Assembly: GCA_007922195.1 (NCBI GenBank)
Contig: ML682005.1
Coordinates: forward strand, 36,868,259-36,932,258
Direction of reading: 5' to 3'
Source: Podocnemis expansa
Lineage: Eukaryota > Chordata > Testudines > Podocnemididae
DNA length: 64,000 nt
Positions 34,211-46,270 of the stretch are shown piece after piece (the first letter of the stretch is position 1; each line of letters opens with the position of its first letter). The notes under the pieces were generated by a model. The model did no database searches, had not been told where the DNA came from, and was given only the letters and a program-made list of their open reading frames with translations. A program made the position numbers and the translations under genes.

Positions 34211-36612
34211 AGAATCATAGAATCATAGGGTTGGAAGGGACCCCACGAGGTCATCTAGTCCAACCGCCTGCCAAAAAAAGCAGGACCACTCCCATTAGAT
34301 CATCCCAGTCAGGGTTTTGTCCAGCTGGGACTTGAACACCTCCAGAGATGGAGATTCCACCACCTCCCTAGGCAGCTTATTCCAATGCTTCACCACTCGC
34401 CTAGTAAGGAAGTTTCTCCTAATATCCAGCCTGGACCGCCCCAGCTGTAACTTGAAACCATTGCTTCTCGTTCTGCCCTCTGTTACTACCGAGAACAGTC
34501 AAGCTCCCTCCTCCTTGGAGCAACCCTTCAAGTAGTTGAAGGTTGCTATCAAATCCCCCCTCAGTCTTCTCTTCTGCAGGCTAAATAAGCCTAGTTCCTT
34601 CAGTCTTTCTTCATAGGGCTTGTGCTCCAGCCCTTTGATCATTTTGGTTGCCCTCCTCTGGACTGTCTCTAATTTGTCCATGTCCTTTTTGTAGTGGGGA
34701 GCCCAAAACTGGACACAGTATTCCAGATGTGGCCTCACTAGTGCAGAATAGAGGGGAATGATCACATCCCTCGATCTGCTGGCAACACTTCTTCTGATGC
34801 AGCCCAGTATGCCATTGGCCTTTCTGGCAGCAAGCGCACACTGCTGACTCATATCCAGCTTCCCATCCACCATGACTCCCAGGTCCTTTTCTCCAGTGCT
34901 GCTATTTAGCTGACTACTCCCCAGCCTGTAGCAGTACATGGGGTTTTTTCGTCCCAAGTGCAGGATTTTACACTTGTCCTTGTTGAACCTCATGAGATTC
35001 CTCTTGGCCCACTGCTCCAATTTGTCTAGGTCTCCCTGAATCCTGTCCCTGCCCTCTAGGGTGTCTACCGTTCCCCCCCAGTTTGGTATCATCTGCAAAC
35101 TTACTAAGTGTGCAATCTATCCCATCATCCAGATCATTAATGAAAACATTGAACAGAACTGGCCCCAGGACCGACCCCTGGGGCACACCACTTGTTACTG
35201 CTTGCTAACTCGACATGGAGCCATTGATTCCTACACGCTGAAACCGTTGATCTAGCCAGTTTTCTATCCACCTTACGGTCCACGCATCTAATCCATACTT
35301 CCTTAATTTGCCAATGAGAATGCTGTGGGAAACTGTATCAAAAGCCTTGCTAAAGTCAAGGTATATCACATCAACGGCTCTTCCCGCATCCACAAATCCA
35401 GTCATCTCATCATAGAAGGCGATGAGGTTGGTCAGGCATGATTTACCCTTGGTGAATCCATGCTGACTGTTCCTGATTACTCTATTTTCCTCCAAGTGTT
35501 TCAGGATGGATTCTTTGAGAAGCTGCTCCATGATTGTTCCAGGGATTGAGGTGAGACTGACAGGTCTGTAATTCCCTGGATCCTCCTTTTTGCCTTTCTT
35601 GAAGATAGGTACTATATTTGCTTTTTTCCAGTCCTCTGGCACCTCCCCTGTTCGCCACGAGTTTTCAAAGATAATGGCCAACGGTACTGCTATCTCATCA
35701 GCCAGCTCCCTCAGCACCCTCGGATGCAGTTCATCCGGCCCCATGGACTTGTGCACATCTAGTTTCTTTAAGCAGTCCCTAACCTGACCTTCTGTCACCA
35801 AGGGCCTCTCTCCTTCTCCCCAGTCTACCGTACCTAGTGTAGTGGGCTGGGAGCTGACCCTGCTTGTGAAAACTGAAGTAAAAAAAGCATTGAGCACTTC
35901 AGCTTTTTCCTCATCCTCTGTCACAAGGATGCCTGCCCCATTCAGTAAGGGACCTACACTATCCCTGATCCTCTTCTTGTTATTGATATACTTGTAGAAC
36001 CCCTTCCTGTTATCCTTCACATCTCTTGCTAGTCGCAACTCCATTTGTCCTTTGGCCTTTCTGATTTTATCCCTGCAGTCCCGAGCAATGTCTTTATATG
36101 CCTCCTTAGTCATCTGTCCTAGCTTCCACTTCCTGTAAGCGTCCTTTTTATGCTTCAGCTCAGTGCAGAGCTCTCTGTTAAGCCACAGTGGGCGCCTTCC
36201 ACATTTGCTGTGCTTTCTCCTTATCGGAATTGTATCCTCCTGTGCCCTTAGCAGGGTTTCTTTAAAATGCACCCAACTCTCTTGGACACCTTTCCCCTTC
36301 AGATCAGCCTCCCAAGGGATCCTGCCCATCAGTTCCCTGAGGGAGACAAAATCTGCTTTTCTGAAGTCCAGGTCTGCGTTTTGCTTCTTTCCTTCTTTCC
36401 TTTAATCATCAACTTGAACTCAATCATTTCATGGTCACTGCTACCCAGGCTGCCATTGACTTCTACTTCCCTGATAAATTCTTCTCTATTTGTGAGCAGC
36501 AGATCGAGAGGTGCAAGGCCTCTAGTTGGTTGCTCCAGCATTTGTACCAGGAAGTTGTCCTCAACACTCTCCAGAAACTTCCTGCTCTCCACCCTGCCCA
36601 AGATGCAGCTGC
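34211..36612 (-). pseudogene. CR1 LINE, 5'-truncated, with endonuclease end and reverse transcriptase
   Basis: A CR1 non-LTR retrotransposon on minus, inserted in the intron of the Harbinger accessory gene. Order on minus: the C-terminal end of the endonuclease (about 36610-36360: LDLLLTNREEF, then NGSLGSSDHEMIEF), a linker with [13 protein letters not shown] (frame 36329-35205), RT motifs [17 protein letters not shown] and [16 protein letters not shown], then in the next frame [17 protein letters not shown] and FADD (near 35110), then [13 protein letters not shown], and the 3' end AATCATAGAATCATAGG (complement) at 34211. ORF2 is interrupted by frameshifts near 35205 and about 35070, and the N-terminal endonuclease is missing. 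Much less decayed than the CR1 at 15-18 kb. Confidence 0.95.
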
Positions 36613-36827
36613 ATCTTTGACACCTAGCCCCTGTTAACCACCCCCAGACACCCAGGGGCCTGTGACCCTCGTGCCACCTGTCTCTCAGGTACCTGTGGCC
36701 ATGGAAGGACCTCTGCACCTGCCGACCCTATGCCCTACCTGCCCCAGTGCCTGGCCCTGTACCCCCTCGCTGCCCGTGACCTGGGCAGGCCTGGCCCTGC
36801 GTGCCTCTGCGGGAGGGGAATACTCAC

Positions 36828-37431
36828 CCACAGGGGCTCCAGAGGTCCGGCGTGATGTCCCCGTGTTTTTCTCTGAGTCCCCAGGGGCCGGGATGGTGTC
36901 AGGCCCCTGCTCCTCAGTGCTGCTCCCTCCATCAGGGCCAGGGAACAGCTCTGGGGTGCCGGGTGTAGCCTCTGCCACTGGTGGTGGTGCGGCGGGAAGC
37001 TCCCCAATGGAGACTTTGGACCCTGTGTCCACAGCCTCCAGGCCAGAGGATGGGCTGTGGCGTGCCCCAGTGTCGACAGTCTCTGCTGGAAGGCCACTGG
37101 GCTCCGGCCCCAGGAACTCGTGGAGCTCATCGTAGTAGGGACAGGTAGCAGTGCTACCTGCCCCCTGGAGCTCCTGGGCCTCCCTGGTCCTTGAGAGGTG
37201 CTGGCGCAGTCCCTTTATTTTGGAGTGGACCTGCTCCATTGTCTGCTCGTGCCCCTCAGCGGACATCGCCATGGCAATGTCCGCATATATGTCCCGGTTC
37301 CAGTGGCTCACCCGGAACCGGGAAATGATGTCCTCCCTCCTCCAAATGGCGAGGAGGCAGTGGACCTCCTCAGGTGTCCATATGGGGGCACGCCGTTGCC
37401 TCCCTGGGGCATTGCTGGCACGTGCTGCCAT
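36828..37431 (-). pseudogene. SANT/MYB-like accessory protein of the Harbinger element, first exon
   Basis: In PIF/Harbinger elements this second protein helps bring the transposase to the nucleus and to the element ends. The ATG at 37431 (MAARASNAPG...) is preferred over the upstream one at 37542, because the latter lies in the palindromic terminal region. A trihelix/SANT-like DNA-binding domain follows: RAPIWTPEEVHCLLAIW, then SHWNRDIYADIAMAM and MEQVHSKIKGLRQHL, about residues 13-85. A low-complexity Pro/Gly/Ser-rich linker is next. A GTGAGT donor (complement of 36822-36827) follows GAPVG, so the remaining open frame to 36685 is probably intron. The predicted intron runs to 33666 and holds the CR1. 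Confidence 0.8.
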
Positions 37432-37816
37432 GCTGTGACAGGCCTCTGGCCACGCTGGCAGGCACGCGCAGGAGGGGACTTCCTGCTTCCCTTGGGTGCT
37501 GTGCACCCTGGGAAGAAGGTCAGGACTGTTATTTCGAAACAACGCTCATTTTGAAATAACATGTCCGAAACGATTCATTTAGAAATAACCGTTGTTTCGA
37601 AACAGCGTGTCCCAACGGTGTTATTTCAAAATGAGTCATTTCGAAACAACCATCGTTTCAAAGAGAAGGGGTTTAAGCCATTTTGAAATGACGGCCCTTG
37701 TTTCGAAATGATGGAACCCGTCATTTTGAAACAAGGGAACGTCGTGTGGACATGCAAGTTTTTATTTTGAAACAACCACTGTTGTTTCAAAATAAAAACC
37801 TCGTGTGGACATACCC

Positions 37817-37945
37817 ATAGAGCTGAAACTGAGGTGCAGAAAGACTTAATGACTTGCCAGAGCGCTCACGGGAAGTCAGTAGTACAACAAAGAATTGAAC
37901 CCAACTTTCCCAAATCAGTGTCCTAATCATTGGACCTTCCTTGTC
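37817..37945 (+). repeat. MIR-like SINE, right half
   Basis: GAGCTGAAACTGAGGTGCAG, then AATGACTTGCCAGAG and AGAATTGAACCC, are the characteristic MIR tail landmarks. Joined to 31262-31353 they form one SINE, which dates the Harbinger insertion as younger than this ancient element. Confidence 0.8.
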
Positions 37946-38400
37946 TACCTTGTCATTTGATGAAGATGTTGCATCAGTCTTTATGGATTGACGCAGTGGG
38001 ATCAATTTAGTGGCCATTGTAGACCAGCTCAATGGATCCTGGAAGTGCTCCCCCAATGACTTTGTAATGCCACCCCTCCAAGTGAAGTATCTCTGCATCG
38101 AAAGGAGAGCACTTCCAGTCGAAGCAGCTGAGTAAAGACACCTTGGTAAGTGAGAATAACTAAGACAATGGGACATACACATTCTGTGGCACACAGATTT
38201 CATATCTCCTACCAGTTTAGCTCTGCAGTGTAGACTAGGCGTTAATCTCAATTTATGATAGTGGACTGTCAGATGCGGTTTTAGGTCTCAATGCACTTTG
38301 AATAATGCCTACACTGTATGACTTTCTTTAGAGCTGCTTGATGTGTAAAGGTTCCCTTGTATAGAGACTCAAGTCCCATCTAGATTAATTCTCTTATTAA
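37946..38400. other. Unique non-coding DNA
   Basis: No gene or repeat identified. Confidence 0.5.
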
Positions 38401-38409
38401 TCATATATC

Positions 38410-39420
38410 TAGTGGTTCCCAAATCATGTAACACCACCAACCGGCTCAAGCCCCCACCCAGATTTCTGGGAAATCATGCACCATTCCCTTACCCAAAGGG
38501 GTAAGATCGCCCCACTTACAAGCCCCAGATGAGTATAGTATACAGGACTTTTAATAGTAGTTAACATAGAATGGAAAAGGCCAAATAACAAAAACCAGCA
38601 CTGATTTAGGAAAATCAGTATAGAGAAAGGTTCCCAACAACCCACACCACATAACAGAACACACAAGATTTAATGGCAAAACCCACACCAATCTGGGAAA
38701 TCAATGCTAATCAGGCCCCAACATGATCCCACATATCATAATAGCACATGTGAACTCAACAGCCAACCCAGTAGTGATCTAGAGAATCAGTGCAAAACAG
38801 GTTCCCAACCAACCCTAGGGTAGGTAGGGAGTGTCTTTCACGGCAGCTGCCTGCCAGTGCCAACCGCTAGTCACTCACTCCATCCACTAGCATGGTCATT
38901 TGGCTCTGCCTGCCATCTGCTGGCTCTGTCCACCGATCACTCATGCTGCCCAGCTCACTGCTGACCTCTCTCACCCTCTGCTGGCTCCGCCCACTGTCCA
39001 CTGGCTCCTCCCACCAGTCACTCATGCTGCCTAGCTCACCACTCTCACAGTTCACTGGCTCTGCCCACTGTCTGCTGGCTGTGCCAACCAGTCAAACCAT
39101 CTGCTGCTCCTCTTCAGTGATTTCAGCTAAGAGAGAGTTTCTTCTCTAGATATTTCAGCTCTTAAACCTTAAGAAGCTGCAAACAGCTACTTCCTTTAAC
39201 ATGACAAAGAAGACCTCAAAGAAGCCCAGCCAGTTGTATCATTTAACAGTGGAGCCAGATGGGTGAGGCAAATTGCCTCAGGCATCACTCCAAAAGGAAA
39301 CATGCCAACCCCCCACCCCTGTCTTAAACCTTTTTCAGGCTGAAATAACCAGTGGCCTCGCTTACAGGTCTCTTTTTAACTAAGGGTAGCTTTTACCCCT
39401 TAACTAACCCAAACAGATGT
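38410..39420. repeat. LTR-like sequence with two tandem-repeat blocks
   Basis: The first block (about 38594-38850) has three imperfect units of about 86 bp. Their phases are marked by CAGCACTGATTTAGG, CACACCAATCTGGG and CAGTAGTGATCTAG at 38596, 38683 and 38768. The second block (about 38865-39110) has an about 84-bp period marked by TCACTCATGCTGCC(C/T)AGCTCAC at 38938 and 39022 and by repeated CTGGCTC(C/T)GCCCACTGTC. No protein domain. The GC-rich second block gives spurious open frames on both strands. LTR identity is a guess. Confidence 0.55.
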
Positions 39421-39694
39421 GGAACAAGCAGAGAATAGCATATCACAAAAGATAGTATTTCATATTTCCCTTCAGTAGACTTATAGATATTGACAGATTT
39501 GTGATCAGATTAACCCCAAATACCATTACCTATAATGCCCTGCACCTATAGTTTGCTTATGCTAGTGCATTCTTTGTGCTCATGCAAACACAAAACCCAT
39601 GCAGATTAGTTGCCCACCCTCCCAGAAGGTGTTAGGCACAGCTCCTAAGCCTGCCTTACAAATACATTGATGAGGAGCACACTGGCCTCTGTTA

Positions 39695-40981
39695 GGGTAC
39701 ATCTACACTTAGAAGTTAGTTCACATTAAGGAGGCTTAGTTTGAACTAACTTACTCCCTGGCTACAATGGCATTTTATTATATCAAATTAAGCCTTTCCT
39801 TAATTTGAAATAAGGAAAGGCTAATTTGATACAATAAAACCTTCTTTTATTTTGAATTAAAGGTTAATTTGACTTTATTAAGTCAAATAAAGCCAGCATG
39901 GCCACCCTAAGTCGAGTTTAGTTGACCTAGGGCTGGGGACAAGTGAGCCCTGCATGGCTCCCACAGCTCCCTTCTCCCCAGACCCATGGCTCCTGCAAGA
40001 AGAGAGCCATGCTTCCTTCTCCCCATGATCCACGCAGTCCAGGGGAGAAGGATGTGCAGCTCCCTTCTGCCAGCAAGCCGCAGTTCCCATGAAGGGCGTC
40101 TTTGGGGTTGCCTGGATAGGGGAGCCCTGGAGAAGTGGCTGCTGGGCTTCTCTGTCCAGGGAGGCCCCACCATGGACAGAGGAGTCCCGGAAAAGCAACT
40201 GCTGGGTTTTCCTGGGTGGGGAGCCCCCGCCCCAGATAGAGGAGCCCAGGGATAAGGGAGCATCTGGGGCTCCCAGGGAAGAGAGCCACTAGTGCTTTCT
40301 TCCCCAGGGCTTCCCTGTTCAAGGAGTCTCTGGCGGTTGTCTTCCCCCCTTCTCCCCTATCCTGCGAGTGCCAGTTAAGACAGCCACCAGTGCTCCCTGG
40401 ATAGGGACTCCCTGGTTGCTGGGTCACCTTCCCAACGGCCAGCGGGATCCCCTGCAGGGCGCTTTCCACGGGAGCCCCAAGAAAGACAGCTGCCAGTGGC
40501 TCCTGGGACAGGGGAGGCCCAGGGAAGAGAGTGCTGATGGCTGCTTCTCCTAGGATCCTCTGCTGAGGGGCGAGGGCACTCCCTGGGACAGCAGCCCTGC
40601 TTCTTGGGGCTCCCTTGTCCCTGGGGAGACCTGGCATCCACTTCTTTGGGGCTCCCCTGTCCAGGGAGCCACAGAGGCTCCTTTCTCTCAGGGAACCATG
40701 TCTCCCTTCTTCCTGGGAGCTGGGACTCCCCTTGTCCCCTGGGAGCTGCTGTTCCCCTACCCGAGGAACCATGGTTCCCCTACCTGAGGAGCTGCAGCTC
40801 TCCCAGTTTGAGTTAGAGAGTTTAATCTAGACTCTCTAATTCAAATTAATAAATCCTGCTTTAATTCGAATTAGGAGTCTAGTGAAGACTCTCTAATTCA
40901 AAGTAATACCTTTTACTTAAAGTCGAATTAGTTAGTTTGAATTAATTAATTAGAACTAACTTTTGTAGTGTAGACATAGCC
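39695..40981. mobile_element. 1.29-kb PIF/Harbinger element with GC-rich core, TTA duplication
   Basis: The left end is GGGTACATCTACACTTAG; the right end is the complement of GGCTATGTCTACACTAC. TTA at 39692-39694 and 40982-40984. The arms contain TTAGTTTGAACTAA and AATTCGAATTA blocks. The core (about 39905-40800) is GC-rich and built of imperfect repeats around GGAGCCCTGG, GGGGAGCCCC and CTGGGAGC, many followed by TTGTCC or AGGGA. The 281-codon frame on minus (39927-40772) reads these repeats and matches no family I know. Confidence 0.88.
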
Positions 40982-41571
40982 TTAGACAGGCTACGATGCC
41001 AAAGAAATATGCTCAACACCAGCATTCTCCACCACTGAAGCCCTAATACTGTTCCCTCTCTCCAGTACCTGATGAGAGATGGAAGAAACCAGAGAGGATG
41101 CTCACTTACAGTAAGAAGACAGAAAGAATGCTCACCTATAGTCTGCAGGGAGAGATGATAATCACTTTCCTCACAGGCACCAGCAGCATCAACTGCAGTC
41201 CCACAGAAGTGGTTTGGGTCCAGTGCCATTGGATTCACCCGCAAGAGAGAGCAATGTGAAAGAACCGCACTCTCCTTCTATCCAGGACACATTCAATAGG
41301 GATCTGATAGCCGTGACGGCACAGCAGTCCCCCACCAGAATGGAGGAGCAGGAACCGAGACCTGTGACACCACAGAGAAGTGTGGTAGCATCTAAAGACA
41401 AGACTGCCATGATGCAGCACCAATCACCCTCTGCCTGGCACCCTTCCCCAGCTCTGTCCCACTTGGCACAGCCATGATCCCCATGCTCAGAGTCACAATC
41501 CTTTGGCTCATTTGTTAGAGGAAAATCTCTAATAATCTCAGGACCGTTCTCCACCACTACCATCTATCATG

Positions 41572-43193
41572 TAGCCACCCGTTTTGTCCACTGACTGTGA
41601 ATCAGACACCAGGTGAAAGTGCTAAACAACTTGTGGAATTTTATTTAAAATATGCAAACAGGGGAGAGGGTCCCACATAAGGTAAGTATAAAACTGGGTT
41701 CAGGTAAGCATTTGTATAAGGACTGAGTTCAGGTAAGTATATTCCAGGATAGACCTTAACATATACACCACTGGGGACACACATCAGACGCAGACTTATA
41801 ATACAATAAACATAATTAAATTCCCTAACACATTTTAACCTCAGGTTACTCTATGGCTGTGTTCACACAGCACTTTTATTTCGAAACAACAGATGTTGTT
41901 TCGAAATAAGAAATACCCTGTTCACACAACGCACGGTTGTTTCGAAACAATGGCACCCGTTGTTTTGAAACAACGGCATTGTTTCAAAACAACTTAAGCC
42001 CCATGTGGGGACGAAACAATGTTGTTTTGAAACGATTGTTTTGAAACAATGTCGTCCGAACATGTTGTTTTGAAACAACAGTGACTTGTTTCGAAATAAC
42101 TGTTGCCTGAAACTGCTATTTCGCTTTGAGCTTTTTTCCTTAATTTGAATTAACAAACTGTTAATTCGAATTAAGTTATTTCAAAATAAGGCATTATTTC
42201 GATACAAGTTGTTTCGACACAACTTGTATCGAAATAATGCCTGTGTGTGAACACAGTCTATATGTTATAGGTACCTCCCCAGGATACAGTGATCCTTTGG
42301 ACCAGTGGCTGTGAGCCCGAGAATTCCCTTCTAAGGTGAGCCTCTATCACTGCCCCCTCTGTATGGCTCCTGTATGGCCGCAGGAGAACCCCAGTCCCAA
42401 TGGGGACCCTGACTGTTAAGAACCCCGAATAATTAGTTGGTTCTTCAGCCTGGCTACGGCCATAGAGCCGACCACCCTGGTAGACGGTCCCTCAAAGTCC
42501 TGGTCCCTCGTAGTCCCAGCTTGGTTCATCTACTTCAGGTGCAGGGGCACCCACGGTCCTGTAATTAGCGTCCCTTCACCCTTAAGCAAAGTTCAGATGG
42601 GTAAAGCAGCTTCTTACACCGTTCAGCTTCACCCTCTTCAGGGACTTAGACGGAGTTGTGGGGAGATCCTCTTCAGCCTTCCGAGCCTAAGGAATTGGTA
42701 TCTGAAGCTCTGATTCTAACAACTAGATCCTCAGATGGTCCTCTGTCCCTGATTCCTAGGCTGAGGCATAACCTGGGTCTAAGTCTCAGAGAACCGGAGC
42801 TGGAGCAGCAAGTTGCAGCAACCACGATGCACAGCGAAGCCAATGAAGCCCAGTGAAAAGACCGTCTTCTAAGCTGGATTCCCAAATAAATATGGGAGCC
42901 TCTGTCCAATCAGAGGGGTTGCTAGCGTGTCCCCTCTTTTTGCACCCTTTTTACTCTCACAGACTTTCATGAGGAGGAAAGTTCTCGAAAGGCTTCCCCA
43001 CAGGCTGCTGGCTCATGCACTGCTCTGCCATGCTGTTACCAAGCAGGTTTTGAACCTTGGCAATGTGCCAAGGTTGCTACGCCTGACATTATGTAACCTT
43101 GTATTCTTTATTCAACTAAGCTAACTTAGCCTACGCAGATATACTAACTATTCCTACTGCCACTGCTGGGGCAGTACACTCAAAATTTTCACA
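41572..43193 (-). mobile_element. LTR-like element (family C), interrupted by a MITE
   Basis: In minus orientation the order is a TG start near 43193 (TGTGAAAATTTTGAGTG), a CCAAT-type box (complement of CCAATCAGAGG, about 42907-42917), an AT-rich TATA-like stretch (complement of AAATAAATATGG, about 42885), then a poly(A) signal AATAAA (complement near 41644) and a CA end near 41572. Layout and composition resemble the LTR at 21517-22624, but only short matches were seen by eye. No retroviral genes lie beside it. Boundaries are tentative. Confidence 0.5.
41855..42258. mobile_element. PIF/Harbinger MITE, TAT duplication
   Basis: A 404-bp element from GGCTGTGTTCACACAGC to GTGTGAACACAGTC. TAT is repeated at 41852-41854 and 42259-42261. 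Many GTTTCGAAACAA palindromes are still CpG-intact. It is inserted in the family C LTR and shares the TGTTCACAC end variant with the MITE at 28174-28575. Confidence 0.9.
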
Positions 43194-43815
43194 GCTACAT
43201 ATAACAGGAACAATTAACATCCATGTATCAAAACATTCAGTTTGAACATACACATTTCAAAGACATGTATACTAGAGTTGTAATACCTAGTTAACATCAA
43301 ATATAAATATCATACCATTAAATACCAAGGATGGTTGGCATACTCATATAACACCAAAATTTTTCCTATCACAGAGGTGGTCTTCTATGCCCCCAGGCAC
43401 ATGGAGACTAGTCACAGAGATGCCATTACAGGCAGGAAAAGGGGCAGATCCCCTTCACTTGACCTTGGCCAGCATAGAGGTAAATGCCTGTGCAATGGCC
43501 TTTTGGGGCTTTGTGAGCATATCACCAGGCCTAAGGGTTCTCTCTAAGGCTATCCTAGTCAATTGCCTCACAAGCATGGGTTGCCTAGCCACATAAGGTC
43601 AGACTATCACCTTGTGGCACTGAAGGGGATAACGACTCCAGTGCCACAAGTGTGGTGCAGTGACCAGTACTGGTGCATGCAGATCCCATCACTGAGCTTG
43701 ACTCCTCAGCGCAAAGAGAATCCCACGATCGCAGTCAGCCAGGAAGAAGTGTTTCCACCCACATCATCTTCAAGGCATCATCAAGGCATCATCTTCATCC
43801 TGCTCTCAGGAGGAG

Positions 43816-44700
43816 GTGGCAGAGCCCTCAATTATGCCACCACCAATGGATAATAGGATGTACCAGGAGCTTCTACAGAGGGTAGTCAAGACCCTGGAAC
43901 TGCACGTGGAGGATGTGCAGAAGTCAGAGAACCCTATGGTGGATATCTTGGCACCAGCGGACCCCTCCAGGGTATTACTACCTATCATACAAAACAAACA
44001 CTGGCTTCTATCCTGGCAAACACTGGCTTCTATCCTACCTACAGTTAAGGGGCAAGAAAGTACTTTATCCTCTCTATGAGGGCCTTACCCACAGCTGGCA
44101 TCACCAGTAGTAACAATGGCAAAGGACATGGAAAGACAAAGTCAACAATCACCAATGCCTATGTTCAAAGACTCAGAGGAGTTGGATCCCTTTTGTAGGA
44201 AGGTGTAGTCTAACAGGTGGTTCCAACTTCACATCACCAACCAATGGGTGATTCTTAGCTGCTAAAATTTAAAATCCTGGAAGACTATGACAAAATTGAA
44301 GGAGTTGCTCCTGGCTGACTCCAGATAGGAGTTTTCAGCAATCATTGAGGAGGACCAGGCCATGGTGAGGACCTCATGACAGGCTGCCCTAGACACAGCC
44401 GACTGAGACACAAAGAGAGTGCCATTGATGATTGCCATGAGAAGGAGCTCATGGCTATAGGTGTTGAGTCTTTCCTCAAAAAGTCCAACAAACCATCCAA
44501 GGCATTTCATTTGAGGACTTGGTGATGTTTTCAGATCAAATGGACTCCAAAGTTCATAGCAAGAAGGATTCCATAGCTACACTGAAATCCTTAGATCTAC
44601 ACATGCCAAGCACCAAGAGAGCACTGAAAGCCCCAGCCTGCTCTATGTTTGTATCCTGTGTAATAGAGGCAAGATTACTTTAGAAAGAGGGACAAGCTGC
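43816..44700 (+). pseudogene. DIRS Gag-like remnant
   Basis: The frame at 43816-44079 contains a PPPMDNRMYQELL segment, then VQKSENPMVDILAPADPSR, recognisable as DIRS Gag. Later pieces appear in shifted frames up to about 44610, for example one with EDQAMVR-like sequence at about 44350 and one with DSKVHSKK-like sequence near 44550. Multiple stops break it. It would have packaged the element RNA. Confidence 0.65.
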
Positions 44701-44959
44701 TCCAACCACCTTCAGGGCTGAGACTTGGTGAGACAACCTTCTAGCTTAAAGCAATCATTTGGACAGTATGCCTGGGGATGACACACCAGATACATCTGGG
44801 ATCCCTCTCCTGTCTCCTGAGTTATCTATCCCATTTCTTTTGGGCATGGACTCAAATCTGTTTTGATGCTTGGATGCTATGCACAGTAGAATTGGGATAT
44901 TCTCTCCAATTGTTTCCCTTCCCACTCTTCCCCCCATCCCCTTCCCCATTCCTATTCAG

Positions 44960-46270
44960 GGACCTCTCTCACAAACAATTGTTATACAGGAAGTACAAAA
45001 ACTTATATGAACAGGAACATAGAGGAGGTGCCTCAAAAACTAAGGGAAAAAGGGCTTTATTTCCAATATTTCCTAGTTCTGAAGGCCAAAGGGGTATCAG
45101 ACCTATTCTCAATATGCAATCTCAGATTCATGAAGAAGCTGAAGCTCTGCATAGACTCTCCAGCCAAAAACATCCCTCCCTGGATCTAGGAGACAGACAT
45201 GTTGCCACAGATTTTAAGGTTGCTTATTTTCATATCTCAATAGTCCCATCTCACTGAAGGTTCCTCATTGTCATGGTAAACCACACTCATTATCAGTTTA
45301 TAGTCCTTTATGTCAGACTGTCATCAGCTCCCCAAGTTTTTACCAAGTGCATTGGAGTCACTGCCACTTTCCTAAGGAGACAACAAGTACAGCTTTTCCT
45401 GAATGTAGACAACTTCATGGACAATGGCTGCCCCAAGGAACAAGTAGAGGCATTTGTTGACTTGATATGGTCGACCTGCAGTGATCTGGGGCTTTGACTA
45501 AACATGCACAAGCCACTCTTATCCTCTACCCAGGGAATAGAGTAGCCTAGGAGCAGTCCTCAACTTGTTTCAGAACAGGGAATTTTGGCTGGAGTCTCAC
45601 TGCAAGACTGTGTGCTCCATCATAAGGGACTTTAGCCATTTTCCCACCACAATGGTGTGAAATCGCTTGAAACTGCTAGGTCACATGGTCTTCTGTACAT
45701 AGGTGCTTCAGTATGAGAGGCTGCAGCTCAAACTTCAGCAGGCTTGGCTGACATCAGCTTACTGACCAGACAGAAACAAATTGGACAAAGTGGTTTCACT
45801 TACCCATCGGGTCACTGAATACCTCCAGTGATGGCTCAATGCTCAACTGGTATGCGAGGCAGTCCCTTTTTCCATATTTCAGCCATTACCATCACTGGTC
45901 ATAAATGCATCTGAGTTCGGTGGAAAGCACCTCTAAGGATCCTCATTACTCAAAGCCTTTGGCCTCTGGCAGAGCTGTTGCGCCACATCAACACTGAGCA
46001 GCTGAGAGCAGTTTGCCTAGTGTGCCAAACCTTCCAGCCTCACCTAGAAGGCAGATGTGTGTCAGTCATGCAGACACTATGACAGCAATATTTTATATAA
46101 ACAGATAAGATAAAGCATATTCTTCTTCCCATGTGGCAAGAAGCCATCAAACTGTGGGACTTCTGCATTGCTCTCTCTATACTGCTGGAGGCGTCTTACC
46201 TTCCAGGATCCCAGGATGAACTGGTGGACTATCTCAGCAGATGCTTCCAGAAGCATATGTGATCCATTTG
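44960..46270 (+). pseudogene. DIRS reverse transcriptase/RNase H remnant
   Basis: Frames 44778-45257 and 45273-45497 give consecutive RT blocks: ATDFKVAYFHISIVPSH (the first catalytic Asp block), then RLSSAPQVFTKC, and FLNVDNFMDN at the position of the YxDD box, where the second Asp is Asn. An RNase H-like VINASEFGGKHL block follows near 45900. Stops after nearly every block show that the copy is dead. The role would be copying the element RNA to DNA. The DIRS rather than LTR class is indicated by the downstream recombinase. Confidence 0.78.

Larger units (their letters stand above)
31354..37816. mobile_element. Two-gene PIF/Harbinger transposon (with CR1 inside)
   Basis: A 6.46-kb element, about 4.05 kb without the CR1. 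The ends are GGGTATGTCCACATG on the left and the complement of GGGTATGTCCACACG on the right. The 3-bp flanks are ATG and ATA, one mismatch. Subterminal regions (31370-31470 and 37520-37800) carry the same TTTCGAAA palindromes as the nearby MITEs. Inside, a transposase gene (plus) and a SANT/MYB-like gene (minus) converge tail to tail near 32.9-33.0 kb, the usual PIF/Harbinger gene pair. The element is inserted in a MIR-like SINE that is recognisable on both sides. Both genes carry disabling changes, so this copy can no longer mobilise itself. Confidence 0.93.

Noticed and set aside
36163..36637. Plus-strand frames opposite CR1
   Set aside because: These are antisense shadows of the CR1 endonuclease/RT frames on minus.
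39927..40772. 281-codon open frame on minus
   Set aside because: It lies wholly in the GC-rich repeat core of a Harbinger element. Frames are open on both strands at once and the protein is a repeat of low-complexity Gly/Pro/Ser/Leu segments.
41572..43193. LTR family C as a second copy of family B
   Set aside because: Layout and a few short words agree, but no continuous alignment could be made by eye, so they are kept apart.
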